Shown here: in pieces, positions 6,546 through 11,385 of the stretch
How the letters are laid out: the number at the start of each line of letters is the position of its first letter
How positions within the stretch are numbered: the first letter of the stretch is position 1
Source of the DNA: Acidobacteriota bacterium
GTDB taxonomy: Bacteria > Acidobacteriota > UBA6911
Direction: 5' to 3'
DNA length: 11,385 nt
NCBI GenBank assembly: GCA_023265215.1
Contig: JAHFUH010000120.1
Span: 1-11,385, forward strand
Notes under the pieces: generated by a model
What the model saw: only the letters and a program-made list of their open reading frames with translations
Told to the model about the DNA's origin: nothing
Database searches by the model: none
Position numbers and translations under genes: made by a program

Positions 6546-7532
6546 ATGAATGTATCCATAGTCATACCTACCTGGAAGGGACAGCGCCTGCTGCAAAGCT
6601 ATCTTCCTTCTGTGGTCGCTGCGTGCGATTTCTACCGTAACAGCGTGGGAGCCGGCACCGAAATAATCGTGGTGGAGGATGCGGGAGGAGACTGCACCAT
6701 GGAATGGCTGCAGTCGAACTACGGGAGCCAGGTTCGGGCCGTGGAGCACAGCCAAAACCTTGGTTTCTGCGCAGCCTGCCAGACAGGTTTTTTGCAGGCG
6801 CGCTACTCTGTAGTCCTCCTGCTCAACAATGACGTCCGGCTGGAAGCGGACTGTATTGCTCCTATGGTTGAGCACTTCAAAGATCCCGGCACTTTCGCGG
6901 TTACCGGAAAAATGTTCAACCAGAAAGGGGATGTATTCTGCAATGGAGGCAAAATCGCCAGGTTCCGGCGCGGCATGTGGAGCAGCTACCTTAATTATGA
7001 TGTGCCTGATGCCACCGGATATGATCCCTCCCTTTTATCTTTTGCCGCTATCGCCGCTTTTTCAGCTTATGACCGCGATAAATTTCTGGCCATAGGGGGA
7101 TTTGATCCGCTTACAGCAATGTTTGAGGATATTGAGATTTCCTATAGGGCGTGGAAGCGCGGCTGGCTTGTAAAATACGAGCCGCGCAGCATAGCTTATC
7201 ACGATGCCAGCCAGACGATGAAGCGACGGTACAAGCGCCGTTCGCTGGAGATGCTTTCGCGTCGCAGCAGAATTGTGATGCACTGGCTTTTACTGCAGGA
7301 CAGGGGTATGTTTGTGGCTCACGTGGCATCCATGGCCGGGCAGCTTCTCACAAGCTGGCTGTGGCTCGACTGGCCTCTCTACTGGGCTGTCGGCACCAGT
7401 TTGCGGAATATGCCCGCAATCCTGCGCAAAAGGCGTGAGAATCGCCGGGCTGCAGTGAGATCGGATCGTGAGCTTTTGCGAATGCTGGAAAATTTTTATC
7501 GTACGGCTCCAATAATACAGCGGAATTTCTGA
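6546..7532 (+). CDS. Glycosyltransferase family 2 protein, rhamnosyltransferase-like
   Basis: A 328-residue protein with a GT-A fold start, MNVSIVIPTWKG, nucleotide-binding IIVVEDAGGD (40-49) and HSQNLGFCAACQTG (68-81). The DXD-like metal/sugar-nucleotide motif is LLLNNDVRLE (91-100). GGFDPLTAMFEDIEISYRAWKRGW (about 184-207) matches the acceptor-side motif of family-2 rhamnosyl- and galactofuranosyl-type transferases. The C-terminus has a hydrophobic stretch (255-283) followed by a basic tail, suggesting membrane association. ATG 6546 is chosen because the protein then begins exactly at the fold; an upstream in-frame GTG (6528) lies inside the inverted repeat. No good Shine-Dalgarno is visible for either. 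It is followed after 14 bases by a second glycosyltransferase, surely in the same operon. Sugar donor is unknown; dTDP-rhamnose is plausible from the downstream rfb genes. Confidence 0.85.
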   Translation: MNVSIVIPTWKGQRLLQSYLPSVVAACDFYRNSVGAGTEIIVVEDAGGDCTMEWLQSNYGSQVRAVEHSQNLGFCAACQTGFLQARYSVVLLLNNDVRLEADCIAPMVEHFKDPGTFAVTGKMFNQKGDVFCNGGKIARFRRGMWSSYLNYDVPDATGYDPSLLSFAAIAAFSAYDRDKFLAIGGFDPLTAMFEDIEISYRAWKRGWLVKYEPRSIAYHDASQTMKRRYKRRSLEMLSRRSRIVMHWLLLQDRGMFVAHVASMAGQLLTSWLWLDWPLYWAVGTSLRNMPAILRKRRENRRAAVRSDRELLRMLENFYRTAPIIQRNF

Positions 7533-7546
7533 TCAGGTGAAGCCAA

Positions 7547-8296
7547 ATGCAGCCGATCTCCGCCGTGCTGATTACTTATAACGAAAAACGGAACATAGAG
7601 GAGGCGCTCCAATCCCTTTCATGGGCCGATGAAATCGTTGTCGTGGACGGTGGAAGCATCGACGGTACTGTCGAGATCTGCCATAAATTCACCGACCGGA
7701 TTTTGCATAGGGATTGGACCGGGTTTGTCGACCAGAAAAATTTTGCCGTTGAAAATGCGCGCAATGACTGGATATTTTCCCTGGACGCGGACGAGCGGCC
7801 CAGCCCGGAGCTCAGCCGGGAAATTCAACAACTGGCCCGCAACGGATTCCTCAAGCCTGGATACAAAATTCCCCGCATCGCTTTCTTCCTGGGACGCTGG
7901 ATCCGGCATGGGGAATGGTATCCGGATTGGCAGTTAAGGCTCTTTGACCGCAGAAAAGGAAAGTGGGAAGGAGGCCGGGTCCACGAATCGGTGAAACTGC
8001 CCGAGAAGCCCGGCTTGCTGAAAGGCGAGATATACCACTACACCTATCGAAGCCTCTCGGATTATTTGAGGCGGCTTGAAATCTACTCCACCCTGGCGGC
8101 CTGTGACTTTCAACAGAGAGGTAAGACTGTAACTCCAATCAGGCTTCTTGGAAATCCGATTGCAGCTTTTACCAGGAGCTATCTGGTGAAGCGCGGATTT
8201 TTGGATGGCGCGCCCGGATTGGCAGTGGCCATGCTGGCGGCGGTTTCGGTCTTCTTCAAATATGCCAAGCTCTACGAACTCCAACGCAAGCTTTAA
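7547..8296 (+). CDS. Glycosyltransferase family 2 protein, WaaE/beta-1,4-glucosyltransferase type
   Basis: A 249-residue single-domain glycosyltransferase of the type used in lipopolysaccharide core or surface glycan assembly. ISAVLITYNEKRNIEEALQS (4-23) and EIVVVDGGSIDGT (29-41) form the nucleotide-binding start, and SLDADERPS (78-86) gives the DXD motif. RWIRHGEWYPDWQLRLFDR (118-135), VHE (145-147) and the HYTYRSLSDYLRRLEIYS segment (164-181) are characteristic of the WaaE/KdtX-like subfamily. So is the C-terminal GFLDGAPGLAVAMLAAVSVFFKYAKL (217-242), a probable membrane-associated helix. CAGGTGA lies 6 bases before the ATG. The gene follows the first glycosyltransferase by 14 bases. Its TAA is immediately followed by the first base of a large repeat element. 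Which sugar it transfers cannot be told by eye. Confidence 0.87.
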   Translation: MQPISAVLITYNEKRNIEEALQSLSWADEIVVVDGGSIDGTVEICHKFTDRILHRDWTGFVDQKNFAVENARNDWIFSLDADERPSPELSREIQQLARNGFLKPGYKIPRIAFFLGRWIRHGEWYPDWQLRLFDRRKGKWEGGRVHESVKLPEKPGLLKGEIYHYTYRSLSDYLRRLEIYSTLAACDFQQRGKTVTPIRLLGNPIAAFTRSYLVKRGFLDGAPGLAVAMLAAVSVFFKYAKLYELQRKL

Positions 8297-8639
8297 TGCT
8301 GGAGCGCGAATCCCTCCCAATGCCGCAGGGTATTTCCTGGGAGCGCCGGCGTCTCGCCGGCCGGCGATTGATTATTTGGGCTTTTACAGAAAAAAGCGGG
8401 TCATGGCATGGCGGTTTTTTATTTCTGCCGGCGAGACGCCTAATGCCGCATAGTTTTAGCTTTTGGCCGCGTAGCGGCGGTCTGATTTTAGCCCGGCCTT
8501 AAAAGGCCGGGCTAAAATCAGACCGCCGCTACGCGGCTCAATATGCGGCCAAGGCAAAATTATAAACCTATGTGGCATCAGGCGCTCCGCCCGCATACAA
8601 AGCCAAACAATTTGCGGGTGGGATGCCCGCGCTCCAACA
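8297..8639. repeat. 343-base composite palindromic element with matching inverted ends
   Basis: The ends are inverted copies at 11 of 12 positions: TGCTGGAGCGCG (8297-8308) and CGCGCTCCAACA (8628-8639). Inside are a 7-bp hairpin GCCGGCG/CGCCGGC (8345-8361) whose last 14 bases recur perfectly inverted at 8427-8440, an outer pair ATGCCGCATAG (8443-8453) and CTATGTGGCAT (8568-8578), and the core palindrome at 8466-8537. Approximate arm similarity extends out to 8424 and 8597. It starts directly after the stop codon of the second glycosyltransferase. No credible reading frame or transposase is present. Confidence 0.8.
8466..8537. repeat. Perfect 35-bp palindrome with a 2-base centre
   Basis: Bases 8466-8500 (starting GCCGCGTAGCGGC, ending GCCCGGCCTT) are exactly reverse-complementary to 8503-8537, with AA between. 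Transcribed, it would make a very stable hairpin; as DNA it could extrude a cruciform. No T-run follows, so it is not a standard terminator. Confidence 0.9.
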
Positions 8640-8699
8640 GGCTTATGCTATAGTAGCGCCTTGATTTTATTGTCTGCAGCTTGAGGAAGCGAGGATTAA
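8640..8699 (+). promoter_or_regulatory. Leader of rfbA with ribosome-binding site and possible -10 box
   Basis: GAGGA (8691-8695) lies four bases before the rfbA ATG. TATAGT (8649-8654) resembles a -10 box, but nothing like a -35 is found 16-18 bases upstream, where the repeat element ends. Promoter activity here is therefore uncertain; the ribosome-binding site is the firmer part. Confidence 0.4.
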
Positions 8700-9437
8700 A
8701 TGAAAGGCATTGTCCTGGCCGGCGGGCTTGGTACCAGACTCCATCCGCTCACGAAGGTAACCAACAAACATCTGTTGCCCATCTACAACAAACCGATGAT
8801 CTATTACCCGATCGAATTGATGGTGGAGGCGGGCATTCGCGACATTCTGATTGTAACGGGTGGGAAAAACGCGGGCGATTTCCTCCGGTTGCTCGGAAAC
8901 GGCAGAGAATTCGGATTGAACCACATCAACTATGCTTATCAGGAGGGTGAGGGGGGAATTGCCGCTGCCTTGTCTCTCGCTGAATTCTTTGCGGACAAAA
9001 ATCCAATTTGCGTAATCCTGGGAGACAACATCGTGCAGGGTTCCATCTCCCGCTATGTTGAAAACTTCAATGAACAGAAATCCGGTGCCCGTATACTCCT
9101 GAAGGAAGTGCCGGATCCGCAGCGGTTCGGAGTGCCGGAGATACGCGGGGACCAGATTGTCCGGATTGACGAGAAGCCGGAACAGCCTGCCTCTCAATAT
9201 GCTGTTACGGGTATTTATATGTATGATGCGGATGTATTCGAGATAGTCAAAACGCTCAAGCCTTCAAAAAGAGGTGAACTCGAAATCACGGATGTGAACA
9301 ACTGCTACATCAACAACGGCAGAATGCAATATGACATTCTTGAAGGCTGGTGGACGGATGCCGGAACTTTTGAATCACTGCTTCACGCCTCCAATCTGGT
9401 CTGTCAGACTGTTGCGAAAATGGGTGCTTTAGGGTAG
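8700..9437 (+). CDS. rfbA: Glucose-1-phosphate thymidylyltransferase, short form
   Basis: A 245-residue sugar nucleotidyltransferase making dTDP-glucose from dTTP and glucose-1-phosphate, first step of dTDP-L-rhamnose synthesis. The N-terminal signature GIVLAGGLGTRLHPLTKVTNKHLLPIYNKPM (3-33) is diagnostic. LGDN (107-110) supplies the first catalytic aspartate, D109, and GWWTDAGTFESL (216-227) the second, D220. RGELEITDVNN (191-201) is also conserved. The usual RmlA is about 290 residues; this lacks the C-terminal ~45 residues that in the long form help build the allosteric dTDP-rhamnose site. Short forms of this kind are known, so truncation by mutation is unlikely: the frame ends cleanly with TAG, although that stop is inside a repeat arm. 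rfbB and rfbD follow on the same strand. Because short family members vary in sugar specificity, substrate is inferred from context. Confidence 0.9.
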   Translation: MKGIVLAGGLGTRLHPLTKVTNKHLLPIYNKPMIYYPIELMVEAGIRDILIVTGGKNAGDFLRLLGNGREFGLNHINYAYQEGEGGIAAALSLAEFFADKNPICVILGDNIVQGSISRYVENFNEQKSGARILLKEVPDPQRFGVPEIRGDQIVRIDEKPEQPASQYAVTGIYMYDADVFEIVKTLKPSKRGELEITDVNNCYINNGRMQYDILEGWWTDAGTFESLLHASNLVCQTVAKMGALG

Positions 9438-9506
9438 ACGCGGCGTCTCGCCGCGTTCGTTTCGATGTTTATGGTGCTCGGTCACGCGGCGGGACGCCGC
9501 GTCTAC
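9434..9506. repeat. Double-hairpin inverted repeat between rfbA and rfbB
   Basis: The arms 9434-9456 and 9484-9506 are reverse complements at 22 of 23 positions. Each arm is itself a perfect hairpin, ACGCGGCG/CGCCGCGT with a 3-base loop (TCT or GGA). The left arm contains the rfbA stop codon (TAG 9435-9437) and the right arm ends 16 bases before the rfbB start. Its core GGCGTCTCGCC also occurs in the 8297-8639 element (8348-8358, and inverted at 8430-8440). Confidence 0.85.
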
Positions 9507-9522
9507 CTTCAGGATAACTGAA

Positions 9523-10554
9523 ATGTCGAGAATTTTGGTCACCGGCGGTGCCGGGTTCATAGGTTCTAATTTCGTACGATTTATTCTGGATAGGTATCCG
9601 GATTACAGGATTGTCAATCTCGACAAGCTCACTTATGCGGGTAACCTCGAAAACCTCTCAGGGCTTGAGAAGAATCCGCACCACAGCTTCATCCAGGGCG
9701 ATATTTGCGATGCAGATCTGGTTGGCAGAATACTTGAAAAAGGGGCGGATGTAATCGTCAATTTCGCCGCGGAGACGCACGTCGACCGCAGCATACTGCA
9801 ATCCGCGGATTTCGTCCGGACAAATGTCTTGGGGACGTTGAATCTTCTCGAACAGGCGCGGAAATACAAAGTCGCACGCCTGTTGCAGGTTTCGACGGAT
9901 GAGGTTTACGGAAGCCTTGGACCTTCAGGCGCCTTTACTGAATTGAGCCCGATCGCGCCGAACAGTCCTTATGCGGCGAGCAAAGCGTCGGCGGATCTTC
10001 TGGTCCGCAGCTATTGCAAGACTCATGGATTTCCCGGCATCATAACACGCTGTTCCAATAATTACGGTCCCTACCAGTTTCCTGAAAAGTTGATTCCGCT
10101 GCTGATCAGCAATGCAATGGCCGGACTCCCGCTGCCGATTTATGGAGACGGTTTGAACGTGCGGGACTGGATTTATGTCCGGGATCACTGTGCCGCGCTG
10201 GACGCTGTGCTTCACCGGGGGAGAGACGGGGAAGTTTACAATGTAGGTGCAAAGCAGGAAATCCCGAACATACAAGTCGCACGGCGTATTCTCGAGTCGT
10301 TGGGAAAAGATGAGAATCTGATCACTTACGTTGAGGATCGGCCGGGGCACGACAGGCGCTATGCGATCGATTCAACAAAAATGGAGAGCCAGCTGGGCTG
10401 GCATGCTGAAATATTATTCGAGGCCGGTTTGCGCGCAACCGTCGAGTGGTACCGCAGCAACTCCTCGTGGATGGAACATGTACGCAACGGCGAATACCTG
10501 ACTTACTACGATCGAATGTATGGTCAGCGCCAGCGTACTCTTGCAGAGCGGTAA
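9523..10554 (+). CDS. rfbB: dTDP-glucose 4,6-dehydratase
   Basis: A 343-residue NAD-dependent extended short-chain dehydrogenase converting dTDP-glucose to dTDP-4-keto-6-deoxyglucose, second step of the rhamnose pathway. ILVTGGAGFIGSNFVR (4-19) is the glycine-rich NAD-binding loop, and VNLDKLTYAGNLENL (31-45) is a hallmark of RmlB. VSTDEVYG (123-130) contains the dehydratase-specific Asp-Glu pair D126/E127. The catalytic YxxxK is Y150/K154 in NSPYAASKASADLL, and RCSNNYGPYQFPEKLIPL (176-193) and DGLNVRDWIYVRDHC (209-223) are also typical. Length is normal. AGGA sits 8 bases before the ATG. The gene lies between rfbA and rfbD in the same direction; both gaps are filled with inverted repeats. 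Confidence 0.96.
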   Translation: MSRILVTGGAGFIGSNFVRFILDRYPDYRIVNLDKLTYAGNLENLSGLEKNPHHSFIQGDICDADLVGRILEKGADVIVNFAAETHVDRSILQSADFVRTNVLGTLNLLEQARKYKVARLLQVSTDEVYGSLGPSGAFTELSPIAPNSPYAASKASADLLVRSYCKTHGFPGIITRCSNNYGPYQFPEKLIPLLISNAMAGLPLPIYGDGLNVRDWIYVRDHCAALDAVLHRGRDGEVYNVGAKQEIPNIQVARRILESLGKDENLITYVEDRPGHDRRYAIDSTKMESQLGWHAEILFEAGLRATVEWYRSNSSWMEHVRNGEYLTYYDRMYGQRQRTLAER

Positions 10555-10581
10555 GAATTTGAACCTGGAATACTCGGGAAA

Positions 10582-10641
10582 ACGCGGAAAAAATATAATA
10601 AAATAATCCGCGTTATTCCGCATGATCCGCGTATTCCGCGT
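10582..10641. repeat. CCGCGT-rich repeat between rfbB and rfbD
   Basis: ACGCGGA (10582-10588) pairs with TCCGCGT (10607-10613) across an AT-rich loop. A degenerate direct repeat follows: ATCCGCGTTATTCCGC (10606-10621) and ATCCGCGTATTCCGCGT (10625-10641). It is non-coding and of yet another sequence type than the other gap repeats. Confidence 0.7.
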
Positions 10642-10663
10642 CCCACATTTCGGCAAGAAAGCT

Positions 10664-11385
10664 ATGAAAATTCTTATTGTAGGCAGTCTGGGGATGTTGG
10701 GATCGGACCTGATGTCCGGGTGCAACTCGGCTGACGAGGTTCGAGGTGTGGACTTGCATGAAATGGATATCACGCAGTTGAGCCAGTGCCATAGGGTCAT
10801 TGGCGAATTTCAGCCGGATGTCGTCATTAATTCGGCTGGACTAACTCGCGTGGATTATTGCGAGGATAACCAGCAGGAGGCCTTTGCCGTAAACGGCGAG
10901 GGCCCTGGAAACCTGGCGAAAGCGGCGGCAGCTTCGGGCGCCTTGCTTGTTCATTACAGCACCGATTACGTTTTTGATGGTTTTAAACAAGAAGCCTATT
11001 TGGAGCAGGACACGCCGAATCCTCAAAATGCATACGGAAGGTCCAAGTTACTCGGAGAGGAACTGATACGCCGGAACTGCCCGGATCACCTTATCCTTCG
11101 CACCTCCTGGCTCTTTGGCCGGAACGGGGCAAATTTTATTCAGACAATCGTGAACGCTGCAAAACGGGGCGATCCCTTACGCGTCGTCAACGACCAAAGA
11201 GGAAGTCCCACCTACACCGCCGATCTTGCATCCCATACAATGCGGATGATCAATGGCGGCTGCAGATCCACGTATCACCTTACCAACAGCGGCGCTTGCA
11301 CCTGGTACGAATTGGCTCTGAGATCGCTGGAATGGGCGAAAATCGAAGGGGTCAAAATAACTGCGGTATCCACTCACGAATTTCC
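10664..11385 (+). CDS. rfbD: dTDP-4-dehydrorhamnose reductase (3' end beyond window)
   Basis: An open frame from ATG 10664 runs to the window edge, 240 codons without a stop. It makes the last step of dTDP-L-rhamnose synthesis, NAD(P)H reduction of dTDP-4-keto-rhamnose. MKILIVGSLGMLGSDL (1-16) is the nucleotide-binding loop, PDVVINSAGLTRVDYCE (51-67) and VHYSTDYVFDG (96-106) are family blocks, Y124/K128 in NAYGRSKLLGE is the catalytic YxxxK pair, and ILRTSWLFG (144-152) plus VVNDQRGSPTYTADLA (174-189) are RmlD signatures. About 50 residues of the usual ~290 are missing beyond the edge. The Shine-Dalgarno is weak (AAGAAAG, 3 bases before the ATG). It follows rfbB by 109 bases, mostly repeat. 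rfbC, the epimerase, is not seen and may lie downstream. Confidence 0.93.
   Translation, partial: MKILIVGSLGMLGSDLMSGCNSADEVRGVDLHEMDITQLSQCHRVIGEFQPDVVINSAGLTRVDYCEDNQQEAFAVNGEGPGNLAKAAAASGALLVHYSTDYVFDGFKQEAYLEQDTPNPQNAYGRSKLLGEELIRRNCPDHLILRTSWLFGRNGANFIQTIVNAAKRGDPLRVVNDQRGSPTYTADLASHTMRMINGGCRSTYHLTNSGACTWYELALRSLEWAKIEGVKITAVSTHEF

Larger units (their letters stand above)
8297..8699. other. Gene-free region between the glycosyltransferases and rfbA
   Basis: About 400 bases with no credible gene on either strand. All but the last 60 are the composite palindromic element; short frames that cross it are palindrome by-products. The remainder is the rfbA leader. Confidence 0.75.

Noticed and set aside
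8205..8502. Two overlapping plus-strand frames of 82 and 68 residues
   Set aside because: They run from the 3' end of the second glycosyltransferase into the palindromic element, with no ribosome-binding site or family resemblance.
10594..10599. Perfect TATAAT upstream of rfbD
   Set aside because: The bases at the -35 distance read TACTCG (10571-10576), and the hexamer sits in the AT-rich loop of a repeat, so promoter function is not supported.
179..10663. CRISPR array among the many repeats
   Set aside because: The repeats are inverted pairs of different families in separate gaps, not regularly spaced direct repeats with unique spacers, and no cas gene is present.

Overview
The window is an ordinary bacterial chromosome segment of moderate GC, about half by eye, with intergenic spaces unusually rich in palindromic repeats. 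A GWxTD-domain secreted protein, an aldehyde:ferredoxin oxidoreductase-like gene and a short-chain/branched acyl-CoA dehydrogenase together suggest an uncultured Acidobacteriota or a relative such as Aminicenantes. This is an inference from gene content, not a placement.

Left part (1-4549). The 5' end of an aldehyde:ferredoxin oxidoreductase family gene runs off the left edge on the minus strand, behind a near-consensus promoter. A gene-free stretch of about 500 bases follows, dominated by a composite inverted repeat. Xaa-Pro aminopeptidase (plus strand) then converges on tryptophanyl-tRNA synthetase (minus strand), with a hairpin/T-run terminator between them inside another inverted repeat. 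An acyl-CoA dehydrogenase lies upstream of trpS on the same strand. These are housekeeping or catabolic genes with no obvious functional link.

Right part (4763-11385). Everything is on the plus strand and concerns the cell surface. A textbook promoter drives a secreted GWxTD-domain protein. Two family-2 glycosyltransferases follow, the first rhamnosyltransferase-like and the second of the WaaE/beta-1,4-glucosyltransferase type. Then come rfbA, rfbB and the first two-thirds of rfbD for dTDP-L-rhamnose synthesis; rfbC is not in the window. The reading is a surface-polysaccharide (O-antigen or exopolysaccharide) locus in which RfbA/B/D make the activated sugar and the glycosyltransferases use such sugars.

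Repeats. Every gap between genes longer than about 50 bases, except the divergent promoter region at 4550-4827, carries a palindromic or inverted repeat. Several different sequence families are present. None encodes a transposase, and several begin inside or next to the stop codon of the preceding gene. The strongest are a two-armed element at 405-608 whose hairpins differ by compensatory changes, and a 343-base element at 8297-8639 with a perfect 35-bp palindrome at its core. No tRNA, rRNA, CRISPR array, insertion sequence or phage gene was seen.
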